Shown: one piece after another, positions 38,175-50,958 of the stretch
Layout: each line of letters opens with the position of its first letter
How positions within the stretch are numbered: position 1 is the first letter of the stretch
Source: Tagetes erecta
Taxonomy: Eukaryota > Streptophyta > Magnoliopsida > Asterales > Asteraceae
DNA length: 64,000 bases
Direction: 5' to 3'
Assembly: GCA_030867185.1 (NCBI GenBank)
Contig: CM061496.1
Location: 38,371,230-38,435,229, forward strand
The notes under the pieces: model-generated
Databases searched by the model: none
Seen by the model: the letters and a program-made list of their open reading frames with translations, nothing else
Told to the model about the DNA's origin: nothing
Program-made: the position numbers and the translations under genes

Positions 38175-41100
38175 ATCTAGAAGTTGAATATATATAACTT
38201 TATTGCAAGGAGGGGTGTAGCTTTTATGTACTATGACTATCCTTACAAACCATTAACAGAAAAAGCCACAAGGTACATTCATCTATTTTTAAGTATCTTA
38301 AGTAGTGACATCACTACACTCGACTATCCTTAATATCTTGTAGTTGTAACCCACAAGAGCTTTTCAAAACCGTGTACCATAACCGCATTTGGTAGCCACG
38401 TTGGTGGCGCTCGTGTTCCCAGAAGTCGTCACACAAGCTGAGGAGGGAAGCTGTGACCGCCCTAATTTCGTTGCGAGTAAGTTCGAGCTTCACTCATTTT
38501 GAGCTATACATTTTAAACACGAGTTCTACTTATTATTAGTGCACCATTAAAAGCTTGAGTTTAAAGTGAGTTAGATTATTTTTATTACTATTTTTTGAAT
38601 GACGGAAGTTTTCTTTTAGAGTAAAACGAAATCCTTATCGTCTAACAAGAAACTAATCAGTATACGATAAAAAACTGAAATTCAAACAAATGAAGTAACC
38701 TCAAACCGCGAGTTTAAGAGTGTCCGACTCCGCGAAACATAACATACAATACAATTAAGACTACATATTTGTTATCATTAGATATATAATAATTCTTAAT
38801 TTGTAATTTTATTTAACTTTTACATCTTTTAAATACTATAATACGTATGTGACTAATATAATATTTTTTATTGTATCATTTAACTTTATGTACCAAGCTT
38901 AGGATGGCTTCAATTTAAGTTGAAGCTTGACTCAGTTTGAGTTTCTAAACAATCAACATAGAATAGTAAATCAGCTCTTCTTACGTCTGACTTTTTATTG
39001 TAATCTTTTTTTAACAAAAAATATATATTGACAAGAAGTGAACTCGCAAGTTAATTAACGTGTTGAATTTATTGACTTTTTTATAAGGTCAAATATGTTT
39101 TTCTAAAATTTCATATTGACACTAATATATTTAATATCATCGTAAGCAACTATAAAACCGTACCACATGATGCAACGGTCAGGTTTAGCATGTGTGAATT
39201 CATTGTTCGTGTTGATAAAAAAATTTCATGTCTCGCCTATAATGATATAAAATTGTAATGCGTCACAAATTAAAAACGGAGATATATCCAAACTTAGATA
39301 TCAATATGATAACTAAGTCAAAACAAGAGAGTCAAAGTAGAGTAAGGATTAAAATCTAAAATATATCAAAGTTGAACTGGGAGACAAAAATGTAAAGTTG
39401 TCAAAAGTACGGTGACTCATTTTTTTAATTTAAGTTAAGAGGCTTTGTAGTGTTTTTGTAATGTTGAATCATCAACTTTACAAATTAGAAGTGTATAAAA
39501 TTATATAAGTTACAACGTTAAAATATTAATTAAAATGTATTGATGATACAATTTTTGACGTATATATTTGAAAGTCAAATACTCAATGAACTCATTCTTT
39601 TGTGTCCAAGTGTTTGAATTAAAAAAAACAATTTAGCTATAGTATAACGCGTACGAGGTTGCATAAGTTAATATCCGATACTCTAATTAATTTTAATTAG
39701 TAAGCAAATTAGTATTGTTGTGAATGTTTGATTATTAATTACGGGTGTGGCACACCTCAATGTCGTCAACCATTACATCACATAGTCTTATTGTTTTATT
39801 TAACGACAATTTGTTGATGATAATAATAATAAATAATATAATATAAAAACTTTTAACGTATTATTTGATTATATCTAGGTCTACTTTTAGTGGCTTATGG
39901 CTAGTTGACGATAACAATAAATAAGAATGATGCTAATAATATTATAAGTGGTAAAAATAATACTGTTAAGATTATATATAATGGTTAATGGTTTTAAGAA
40001 GCGTTATTCGTTTATATGTACGATGACTAGGCATGGATTTTATGCAAAATTTTGATGTAGTTGGATAATGCACACCGTTGAAACAACAAGAATATACTTA
40101 TATAATATAATAGGTTGATTTGTAAGCTAGTTATTAAAAAGTAGTTAAAATCGTAGTAATAAAAAAATATTAATGGCAAAAATATGGGTTGTAAAAATCA
40201 AGATTACAGAACTAATTTGTGGACTGTTTGCTAATGTGATATAAATTATTTGGTCTTACTTACTTTTGTTCTCAAACCATCTCCAACTTCAAATACAACC
40301 ATCAATATTCACAGTTGACCACCGTTGACCAACCATTCACCACCATACTATATTAACCCTCACCAACACCATCACTAAACCACCTTCAAATACCATCAAA
40401 TACTACATATGAGGTCATATCAAAGACCCACCACCACAAGACATTAGAACATAATATATATTATAACTTTAACAAGGTGGCATTGATTAAACAAAACACC
40501 ATATGTCCATATGTGTATTTTTAAAATGGACCTATAGAATATGAGCCTTTGGAACCAAAACCCTAGCTTATATTTTTTAATAGATGTGGGCCAGCCCAAT
40601 GTAACAACATGATTAGTGATTTAGGGTGTGTTGGAATTGAAAATTATTTTCACCATTTATTTCATAATATCATGTCTTAAGTGGACGAACTTACATTTGA
40701 TTGATGATTATACATCTTTACATAAACTTATGATTATGGAGTTTACGGTTTCAATATTAGGAATTATAAATGATGTGTGTAAAATCTAAATTTCTTTCCG
40801 ATTCATCTTGCTATCAAACATATACTCGGCTGGGGGTTGGGTATAGAGGTAAGAAGTGAGTCACGCAGCAAAAGGTTAAGGGTTCTAGTTTCACCCAAAG
40901 CAAATGATTGTCGTAGAAAATTTGTAGGTATTGTTAAAAAACGATCATATACCCGTTGTGATTCACGGCTACAAACCAAACACAGCCTTAACCTTTTGTC
41001 GTAAAGTTTTACAATTGGTAAACTTAACATTGTTATACACTTATACATAGATTTTCGTTTGGGCTTATGGGCTTCAAACATTTGCAAAATGCAACTGTGG

Positions 41101-43130
41101 CCCAGTAGTTATAAATGGATCTGAATGATGTATATTGATCTATATATTTTCTGATCTTCAAGATAAAGTGGTCCTGTGGCTGTCACAATGGGCTTTAAAG
41201 ATTATATGAAACGTAATATATTATCTATTACAAAAAAAATTGTGATCCATTAAACACTAGAACATAGTTTAGTTTAACGATAACTTAAATCACTTACTTA
41301 CATGTCACTTTTCTTTCGGATCATCTTTATTTTCTCTCACTAATTAAAAACTCATCTTAAATAAAAAGAAAACCTAAACCCCTTGATAATAATTAAAAAA
41401 AAAAGAGTTTTGTTGTAAGTATGGTGATGTATGTATAAATTAAGTTTCAATGTAAGAAGAAAAAATCAATTGGTGACCGGAGTAATTAAAGTTAAGTGTA
41501 ACTGAAGTAATTATCGATTGTTTAACCGTTGTAATGGTTGTCCAACAATTAAATGTCATCCAAATACTTCAATTTGTCGGTGATTGATTGATCAAATCGG
41601 GTCTAGTCTGAAACTGGTCTCGTGCTAGATTCAACGAAATGGGCGACATGGCTGACATGAAGGCTTTCATCGAAGACAAAACGGTGGGAATTCTCTTTTA
41701 AAACAGCCCGCACAACTCATCTTGAGTGAGGTCTTAGCCAACGACACCTACTTTTGGGGGATTGCTTGAGTAGAAAGAGAAAGTCTTCAGCCGAGCTATT
41801 GTTTTAATTAAACATTTCTGATACACATGTTTTAATTGAACTCACATATTCGTTTATGACTATCATTTCATACTAACAACACTATGTAATGTTGTGTTTG
41901 TTTAGAGCTCTACGAACACAATATTATTGGTGCCATTCACAAAATAAAAACATACACACGCCACGCTACATGACACACGGGCACACGACACATGGAACAT
42001 GTTTTAGATTCTTGAAATCTTGATGACCATGTTGATCAAGAAGTATGATGCTTGGGACACAAGTGTAGGAATGTGTTGGAGTCACCTCAAAAGCATTGCT
42101 TTATTAGTTGTTCACGTTACCATTGAATTTTGGTATTTGTTTTGATGCCAATTCATATTTTACATTGGGCCCATTTGTTGTTATATAATGTCTGACATAT
42201 ATGCTGAAAAAAAGCAGCTTTTAAAATCACGTGACACGCACACTCCCTCCTCATGTTACTTTAAAGACTTTGATGGGTCAAATCGTTGGGCTCCACACCA
42301 ACGGTTATACTTTAATAATTCTTCCTGTTACATTTTTTTTTAATTTTCTTGGAATTGTTGTTCTTTCCAATTATTGTGGTACATGTCTTTGTTTCTTATT
42401 TTAAAACACATTATTATTAAGCATTTTTAAGAATAAATAAATATACTTCATATTATTAGAATGTCTTATAAGATTTGTAGCTTAATTAAAAGACCCGTCG
42501 GAAGATAAATCAACACTCAAGTCAGCTTACATTTTGGTATTTAGATGGATTGAAACTAATATGACATGTTTGAAAAGTAATGTTTTTAGTGAGGGTATGT
42601 TAGAAGAAATGTGGTACAACTCCAGATGCACCATGTCCAAACTACATTTTTGTTTGAGACGTCGTTTTTTGTTGGTTCAATATCCCGTTATCCACTATAA
42701 GAGCTCCATCTAATGCGATCCCAACCGAGCTCGAAATGTTACAAAATATCTTTAAGAAAAAGATTGAGAAAAAGTGTACATTTAACATTGAAAATCTTGA
42801 TGTAATTTCTCTTTTCATCGTTTTTAGGTTCGTATAATAATACTCTTATCTTCCACTAATTCACATGTTTAGGTAAAAAACAAATAAACAACATAAATAA
42901 ACATTACCTAAGCATTTCCAAAGCAAACAAACATACAACTAAAAAAACAAAAAACTTGTCAAAAAAAAAAAAAAAAACATTCATGCGGATTAACACGGCT
43001 ACATTAATAACGCCGGTTCTTGTACGCACCTTACATAATACATTTGCATTGAAGTGTGCTTAAAAAACATTAAAAACACCCGCATAAAACTACCAATAAC
43101 AACATTACAACAACAATTACTATATAATTA
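38175..43130. other. AT-rich spacer, no supported gene
   Basis: It contains a diverged copy of the 12.4-kb repeat (39170-39360) and a C/A-rich stretch at 40285-40450 with two TTGACC words. A tRNA-like patch at 40840-40905 was not strong enough to call. A short stretch at 41640-41720 (MGDMADMKAFIEDKTVG) looks coding-like but is unassigned. Confidence 0.5.
39170..39360 (+). repeat. Dispersed repeat related to 12440-12720 (copy 2)
   Basis: The same word order as copy 1 is seen: a TGCAACGGTCAGG-like start, TGTTGATAAAAAAA(A/T)TTCATG, then AATGCGTCAC, ATCAATATGATAAC, and GTCAAAGTAGAGTAAG. It is clearly diverged and lacks the hairpin end. Confidence 0.55.
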
Positions 43131-43216
43131 ATATAAATATTAATATTAATATTTCTTCCCAGGGCTCAAGGATTTTTTGTTTGCCACTAACCCTCTTAAC
43201 CCCAACCCATGGTTCC

Positions 43217-45987
43217 CTAAAGTTGACCAAATGAGTGAGCCAAGTAAGTCAATGCACCAACTAATGGTGCATTAATGTAAGTAGCTGGTTCGGACTGAAA
43301 GTAGTCTGACCGCTCATCTGGAAAGTGGTCCTTTTCGTCAGGACCACCAACTACAGCTCCGGTTAAAATATTCGGGTTAGGGATTTCGGAATGCATGATG
43401 GAGAAACCCGCCCCACATTGGATTTTCGCCGGATGTGCGGAGATGGACGGGAGAGATGATCCTCTATGGTGGATCCTACGTGGGTATCGTGAACCGTACC
43501 CAACCATATACGACATTTTTAATGGATTTTCTCCGAGAAGGTAATCGACTTGTTTCTTTGCGATGGAACGGAGTCGTTTTGGCGTGACGATTGGTCCGCC
43601 GCAGTTTACTACTTTTTTGGCTTGGGTTAAGTACTTGGCATAAGTGACTAGCAAAAAAGATGCAGAAGTTACATATTGCATGTTACTGTCATCCATTTTG
43701 AATAAAAGCCCTCCTACAATTAACAAATGACATAATCAGTCCCTGTAGTTTCACATGATTTTAAATAATAACCATAAGTTTAGATTATTTGGTACCTGGA
43801 GTGTATTCAGACTGAGAAAAAGGTGCTCCTGGAATTAGTGAACAAATGAAGTTATCTGCATGACCTTTGTAGTCATGGAGTGATTGCAGCTTTTGGACTA
43901 AAAATGCCTATCAATTATCAACACAAAACAGTTAAAGTTTTTACAAATTGATCTATTAAGCAAACAAAAAAAGTTCTTTTTTTAAGATTTATTGATGCAC
44001 TGAGAAATGCCTATCAATTATCTATTAAGTTACAAAATATAAAAATTTTAAAAAAAATATTTTTTCAAGATTTACTGGTGCAATGAAACACTGAAAATAT
44101 TATAAACAAAAATTATAAAAAAATATTTTTTGAAGATTTACTGGTGCAGTGAAAAGCCTGTGAAATATCAACACAAAACAGATAAATTAATTAAAAAATT
44201 GGTAAATTAAGTTATAAAAATTTATAAAAAGAAGAGAATTTTTTAGATTTTTTTAAGATACTGGTGCAGTTGTACCTTGGATAGAAGGATCCTGGCACCA
44301 GCATGCTTATTGTCCCAACCAAAGGTATTATCAGTCTCACCACCACCTAATGTTTGACCATTTTCTTGGATATAATTTAAGTATTTTGGGCTTCTTGTGG
44401 CTTTATGTAACCATGCTGCTCCCCATAGCAATTCATCCTTCATTTTCATTTTCAGACAAAAAAAGACACAAACTTTATTATCCAAACATTCCAAAACTGT
44501 CAAAATCTTGAAACAAAATATTATAACTGTTTGTTTGGAACTTGTTTTCTTGATTAGTTACCTCATATCCAGAATAAGAACAATAATATGGGCAGACAAA
44601 TTTCTTCAACCCATTGCTGTATGAGCCTCTATACTTGTCAGCAAACTCAAAAACCTGTAGTGAAAAATGTGAAATGAACATGGCTGAAATTACTGTTTTA
44701 CCCTTGAAGAAAAGTAGTAAATGAAAGATTTAAGTTTTGTTTAGTACCCTAATGGCTCTTTTGAGCAGGAGTTTAGAGTAAGTGCGGTCAGATTTTCTGA
44801 ACACTAAAGAAGCAGATGCAAGTGCAGCTGCTGTCTCAGCAGCTACTTCTGTACCAGGGGTATTTTTGTCAACTTTTATTACTGTTCTTGGTGTGTCCAT
44901 GTCTTCTGGTCTTTCCCAGCAAGCATGATCCTTTGTTGCATCACCCACCTGTTATTTTAGCAAACAAAATCTTGAAAATGAAACCAAAACAGAGAACTAG
45001 ATAGAAAAAATAAAAGCCGTTCAAAAAAAAAAAAGATAGAAAAATAAAAAAATAAGTTAAAAAAAGATATCAAGATTTTGTGTATCTATCTATGTACCTG
45101 AACATATATTACATCTGGTTGTGCAGTAGCTTTAAGTAAATAATCAGTAGCCCAACGAATGGCTTCTTTTGCATTGCCCAATTCACTCTTCATCAACCCA
45201 CCAAATTCAAGCACACTCCATGACAACATTGTGGTGGTGAAGGCCATTGGAAACCCAAATTTGATATTATCTCCAGCATCATAATACCCACCTACTAAAT
45301 CCACCTGCATTGTCAAAAATCTTCAAAATTAGAATAAAAGAAACAAAACCCATGTCAAAAATTCAACCTTCAAGAAAACCCATAAAGAAATAATCAATCT
45401 TTATAAAATAAATTTAACTACATTGTCAAGAATAGTCAAAATTAGAACAAAAGAAACAAAACCCACATCAAAAAATCAATCTTAAAGAAAACCCATAAAG
45501 AAAAAATCAATCTTTATATTATAATCCACCTACATTGTAAAAAATCTTCAAAATTAGAACAAAAGAAACAAAACCCAAATCAAAAAATCAATCTTTAAGA
45601 AAACCCATAAAGAAATAATCAATCTTGATACTATAAATCCACCTACATTGTAAAAAATCTTCAGATTTCGCAAAACATAAACAAAACCCATATGAAAAAA
45701 CCAATCTTTATGTTAATCCAACACAAAAACCATGTTGATTATGTCAAAAGAAAAAGAAATTTGCTTACTTTCATTGCAGCTCCATCTGAAAGACCAGAGT
45801 TTTTTCTCCAAGTGACCCTTTGGTTTGGGGGCAGTTTTCCTGACCTTTGGCCTTCAAAGAAAATGATGGATTTAGTGAGGGCATCTTTGTAGTTGTGGGA
45901 GGCAATGCGGTGGGGACGATGGCCGGAGAAGGCGGTGGCGGTGGCGGAGAGGAGGAGGAGGAAGAAGAGGATGAAAGAAGTGGCCAT
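43217..45987 (-). CDS. Secreted endo-1,4-beta-glucanase, GH9 class B
   Basis: Wall-modifying endoglucanase acting on beta-1,4-glucan. Seven exons on the minus strand: 45769-45987, 45098-45304, 44748-44948, 44562-44654, 44276-44437, 43796-43907, 43217-43713. All are GT-AG and in phase, giving 496 aa. The start MATSFILFFLLLLSATATAF is a signal peptide; no membrane anchor or carbohydrate-binding tail follows, hence class B. Catalytic features: YYDAGDN with nucleophile Asp near 85 and base Asp82; HHRGSSLPS near 413; DERSDYFQSEPATY with Asp464 and acid Glu473. VCPYYCSYSGY and GADNF-like HADNFICS segments are family-typical. A TATA box (CTTTATATAAA on minus, 46060-46070) lies 73 bp before the ATG. 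A LINE begins 30 bp further upstream. Introns 1 and 5 hold internal repeats. Confidence 0.96.
43925..44275. repeat. Imperfect repeats in GH9 intron 5
   Basis: Units of the form TTTTTTGAAGATTTACTGG-TGCAGTGAAA recur around 43988, 44069, 44136 and 44255, joined by A-rich linkers. Spacings vary (about 70-120 bp). The last unit abuts the donor of exon 44276-44437. Confidence 0.7.
45308..45665. repeat. ~113-bp tandem array in GH9 intron 1
   Basis: Units begin with CATTGT(C/A)AAAAATC-like sequence at 45308, 45421, 45533 and 45647. They share AAAAGAAACAAAACCCA and AAGAAAACCCATAAAGAAA. On the coding strand two unit junctions read ACAATGTAG-GTGGAT, close copies of the genuine exon-2 acceptor (ACAATGCAG-GTGGAT at 45304/45305). 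Confidence 0.88.
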
Positions 45988-46059
45988 TCTTTCTTCTCCC
46001 TTGAGTTTGAGTTTGAGTTGAAGATGATTGTGATGTAAGAGCATGGGAAAGTGAGTGAG

Positions 46060-46070
46060 TTTATATAAAG
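46060..46070 (-). promoter_or_regulatory. TATA box of the GH9 gene
   Basis: CTTTATATAAA on the minus strand, 73 bp upstream of the ATG at 45987, followed by an A/C-rich leader. It is the only strong TATA-like site before the LINE insertion at 46100. Confidence 0.6.
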
Positions 46071-46099
46071 TTGAAAAGAAGCATTTGTAGGGTCTTCAC

Positions 46100-46916
46100 T
46101 TTTTTTTTTTTTTTTTGAACGGCAATTTATTAAAAAAGGAACCGAAATGGCCACTAGCAAAACGATAGGACTAAATACAACAAAACCAAACAAAACAACC
46201 TACTACAACATGGGGCTAAAACACCAATTTTGCCAAACCACATCTATACAACTAGCTCTATATTTAAGCCATAAGAATGAATTAATCATAATCTTCTCAA
46301 CAACCCCATCAATTGACGGGGTTACTGCATTAAAGATAAGGTCATTTCTTGCCAACCAAATAGCCCAAGTGGTAGCCATTAAGATCACCGGCGCCGTCTC
46401 CTTTCTACATTTAGTACCGGTTAGAGAGGTGTGCCTGTCAATACATTCTCTAACCGAGGTCTCTATCGGATTGTTCCAACCACACCATTTGAAAATCCGG
46501 CCCCAAATCGCAGCTGCAAAATGGCAATCTAAAAGCACATGGTCTGTTGTTTCTTGCATACCAGTGCACAACGAACAATCAATAAAGCCCACCTCCACTC
46601 CTCGCCTACTTAAAGCCACCTTGCTCGGAATCTTATTGAGTCTAACCTTCCAAATAAAGCTTCTTACTTTTAGGGGAATCCAAGAAGACCAAACCATTGG
46701 ATTTAAGTCTACCGGTGCTCTATTGAGTTCGAGCAGTCTACGTAAACTGCTAACCGAAAACTCATTATTTTCCCCCGCCTCCCATGACCACCTATCAGCC
46801 GAAGACCCAATAGAGAACCCTTGTAACAACCAAACCAAATGTTGGAGCTGAGTCGTCTCTATACCTATCGCCAACGAGCGTTTCCAATTCCATTTCCAAT
46901 CGAAAACCGTACCATT
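46100..46916 (-). mobile_element. LINE 3' part with reverse-transcriptase zinc-binding domain
   Basis: The minus-strand sequence ends in a 17-base poly(A) (T run 46100-46116). An open frame at 46203-46911 encodes WKWNWKRSLAIGIETTQLQ, WSWEAGENNEFSVSSLR, WIPLKVRSFIWKVRLNKIP, then CSLCTGMQETTDHVLLDCHF and AAAIWGRIF: the zf-RVT domain found at the end of plant LINE ORF2. The reverse transcriptase itself is missing, so this is a 5'-truncated copy. The frame runs into the LTR element at 46917 and resumes at 59079. Confidence 0.85.
46912..46916. repeat. Left target-site duplication CCATT
   Basis: CCATT directly precedes the left LTR and recurs at 59074-59078 directly after the right LTR. It is the 5-bp duplication expected from LTR retrotransposon integration. 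Confidence 0.9.
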
Positions 46917-49900
46917 TGTAACAACCCTAGTTTTTGGGCCCGGAAAATTTTCTTTTCTTTAAAAACCCATTGGGCTTGGCCCAACCTTTATTGGGCTTAG
47001 GCCCCACTTAAATTATGGGCTTGGCCCATGTATGTTTACGATGAGAACCGATGACGAAACCCGTCAAATTAAATACCGGGATACGCGTAGGAAGTTATTT
47101 TTACTATCATGAGTTAGATAGGTATTTCCCCACTAATATTTTAGAACTACCAATTGTAAGGATGTGTAATTAAATTACACCTATAACTTAAATACCAATT
47201 CTATAAATCTAGTGACCACTACATAACCATGCACATATATACATTCACCCACAAAATCTACTTAATTAACAAAACCAATAAAAACCCATGCAAGTACATA
47301 AATACAATACTTGCACACAAACCACCAAACATATAAAAACCAACATCCACATTATATAGAAATTAACCATTCAATATATATACCCATACATGCATACGTA
47401 AATATACATGCATATGTGTATATATAAAAATTAATCAATCCATTAAATAAACACCTACACTTATACACAATTACACATGCAATCAACACACAACATTTAT
47501 CACGATACAACCACTATTATTTACACTACTAAATAAAAACACACATATGTATACATATATATACACTTACGTACATACATATAAACTAACTACCATTTAT
47601 AAATATAACACAATATATATATATACAACTAACATTTTTATAAAACACAAAAGATATAATACAAATAAATAATACTTGCAAAGATACCTATCTACACCTA
47701 TTTGTCCCCTCCTACCCAACACACCTCCACAACTAGCCAATGCATGGCATTTCCTTACAATCTCCAACAAATATTAAGTTCTTCCATAATCTTCCACCAC
47801 CCAAGACAAGATTTTCTTGTCCCTCTCCCTCTTCCCATTTCAGCCGAAAATCACACCCAAACACACCACCCCCACTTCATTTTTGCAATTACACTTCACA
47901 CACACAACCAAAACTCTCTTTAACACTTTCCTCAACTCTCAAGCACCTCTCCACCTCAAGAAGACAACAACTCAGCCTCTCATCAGCCCTAACAAGTCTC
48001 AAAGGTCGACCAACAATATCACGCATGAGCCAAGAGAAGCCACGTGTCCAACGAAACCAACAACCGAGCAACCGAAGCACGAACCGTTCATCCCGCAAGA
48101 GAGTACGTCGAGACCATCCTATTTCAAGCCATTTCCAATCCATTTCCAGCCTCTCACGTGACCCTTTCACCATCTCAAGTGCACTCACACTCACCCTCAA
48201 TCTCAAGGTAACGGAAAAACACCCGAAAATACACTAACCGTGCACAAAACATCCATTTTCACACATAATAAATACCAACACTTCCCATATCATTTGAACA
48301 TCTCCAAACACTTGTTTTTCAGTAATAAAACCATTAAAAACCATAAAAACATCTTCTAAATGAAAACATGTAAGTTTGACTAAAATAGTCAAACTACACA
48401 CTTTATTTTGAGAAAAACAACAACACTCAACTAACAACCTTGAAAATGTGATTTTATATTTTCTGGAGGTTACTTATATCAAAATATGGTTACAAAATAA
48501 ATTTCATGATTTTTGGAGATGTATATTATTTATTATGCATTTTTGAATATAAAAATTGGATATATCCACTTATATTCACAAAAACGTATGGGTAGTATAA
48601 AAATACAAAAATATGTTATTTTACTGTTATAAATATACATATGGACACTTAGGATCGAAAATAGTTGATTGTTGATGGGTGAACCTAAGAATCGAAGAAT
48701 AAACGAGACTAAACGTACGAAACAACGAAAGTATGAAAAGTATAAAAATATCGAAATATTATTTTCCCAGTAGCTTATATATGGTATAAACATGCTAGAA
48801 AATAAATTTCATATTTTTCTGGACATTAAAATAATTACTACAAATTTTCTAATATTTAATGGGATTAAAATACGAAAATTTGTAGAAGATAGTTAGAGAC
48901 TCTTAAGATCAAATTTACAGAACTCAAACTCACATATGGATATAAGCTAAGTAAATTTGGACCCTAGACATCACCAAAGACTCTCTATGCTTAAAACGTA
49001 ATTTTAACCGAACCGAACGCGTTAAAAACACGAAACCGGGAAACGCAAGTTAAAGCTGGTATTTTTCACATCCAGGAGCTTTTATATATATAATTAGAGT
49101 ATTTCACCAAGTTTCATAATTTTTATAAACTTAATCTATTTATTATGAATTTTTGAATATATGAACCTAGTATTTTCACAAAAAGCATAAAAATTGAAGA
49201 AAGACATTTTTGGCAAGAAAATACATTTCATACAGTATGGATGAGACCCAAAGAAGTGTTTCAAAGTATAAAAAGTGTTTAAAAAGTATTTTGTAAGCAA
49301 ATCGTTTATTCATCGGTTTCACGCGCGTTAAAATACGAAAACGACCGACGGACTATAAAACTCGAATATTAAGTTTGTAACTACTTAGTTACTGTATAAA
49401 TATGTTGAAAATGAAGTTTCACTATTTATTGGGTCACGGTTTATTTTATACAAATTATTTATGTTTAAAATACATTAACCGGCTACATTCTTAAATAAAA
49501 TATAGTAATTTTTAGAAATATCTAAAAATTATAAAAAGTGTATTTTTACAGTAGCATATGACCATTTAACATATGGGTACAATTATATTGAAGTATTTTG
49601 ACTTAAACCTAAAACGTAACTTAATGCGCGGTAACGCACCGTGCTCGGTAGAACGATGGAAACTAACTTTTATGAATCTAATACTTAGATATATTTTTAT
49701 CAGTAGATTCATACCTAAAATGCTATACATAACATAAGTATAATGTATAGTACTTATTAATATCAACCCTTAGTTAAAAACCCAACTTTAGCACGAATGT
49801 GACGATTTAACAAAATCTAGGGACTAAAAGTGACAAGTACCAAACTTTACTGATTTAACATCAAAGTACACTTAATACCAACTTATATAACCTATAATAA

Positions 49901-50943
49901 CATAAGTATACGCATACTTAGACGTACAAGTAAACGCAAACGGCTAAAACCATAATATTACACGAATGTAACCAAAACCGTACGCACACGACACCGACAC
50001 AACGAAACACATAGACTTATGTATTTTGGGGTCTAACATGACTAAACTAAACATAGGAAGTCTGCTAGGAGGTAGAACTCCCACGGTGAATGTACAATAT
50101 TCTTTAGAAATCTTGAGCAGGCTGGACACCAGGTGAGTTCATGAACCCCCTTTTTACGTAATGCTTTTGGGGCTGATACATACCTACTAAACTTGTTTAT
50201 ATAAACTGATTTTTATGGTGTAATACATCTGCTACGCTTGTCCCCGAACGTTGGTACAACTTTCGGTAGCCATTAACTTCTTGCAGGAGCCCTTTGAAAT
50301 GTGAATAGTACTATTTGGGAATCCCCCGCGTACAGTGGCATACCCCCACTGAGGTTGAAAACCGTTACGCCACATGTTCAATGATTTGTCGGTGCTTAGC
50401 AGAGCACGTTAGCCCATTTTGGGTTAGGGGACTATTATTTATTGTATTCGGGTTGGGTATAATCCGAACAGGTTTGGCTACATATTTTGTCGACCGTACA
50501 CCATAAACGTACTTATTTAATGTCCAACACTTTGTGGATTAAACGTTTTATGACATTGTCTGTCTTGTTAAACCATGAGCTCACCAACTTTATGTTGACG
50601 TATTTTCGGGTATGTATTTCAGGTATTTAGATGATTTATCGATGGAAGTATACAACTAGACTTTATAACATTGGATGTGCATTTAGACACGGTTGATAGC
50701 TTTAGAAGACCCCGATTAGAAGAAACACGCAAAGATTATAGACGAATTATAGAAGACTACTTGGGAATAGCAACTAGCCTCACTGCTTTTGTTAGAGTTT
50801 ACTATTGTACCCTTTAATGTACACCTAGCTTACATTGATATTACGTGTAAACCTATGGCCCACTATCAATGCATACATAGTTTCCGCTGTGTTTTGTTGG
50901 ATATTCAATCGTCACGGCCCACCCCCTTGGTCGGGGTGTGACA
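46917..50943 (+). repeat. Left long terminal repeat (4,027 bp)
   Basis: Begins TGTAACAACCC and ends GGGGTGTGACA. It matches 55047-59073 base for base apart from three visible substitutions (46929, 48138, 50400 versus 55059, 56268, 58530) and no length change. Short frames inside (for example 47740-48237) are low-complexity and not genes. Confidence 0.97.
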
Positions 50944-50946
50944 GAT

Positions 50947-50958
50947 TGGTATCAGAGC
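50947..50958 (+). other. Primer-binding site (initiator Met tRNA)
   Basis: TGGTATCAGAGC lies three bases after the left LTR. It is the standard plant retroelement primer site and fixes the plus-strand orientation of the element. Confidence 0.9.

Noticed and set aside
40840..40905. tRNA-derived SINE head (box B-like GGGTTCTAGTTTC)
   Set aside because: No convincing box A spacing, no tail and no second copy; too weak.
36226..43217. A functional cluster of signalling and wall genes
   Set aside because: Genes differ in strand, spacing and family, with repeats between them; nothing indicates shared control.
46147..46851. 234-codon plus-strand frame opposite the LINE
   Set aside because: The opposite strand encodes a clear zinc-binding domain of LINE reverse transcriptases; this frame is its mirror.
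47740..48237. 165-codon plus-strand frame inside the left LTR (and its twin at 55870-56367)
   Set aside because: Low-complexity Ser/Thr/Pro/His composition, several overlapping frames open on both strands, no domain; an incidental effect of C/A-rich LTR sequence.
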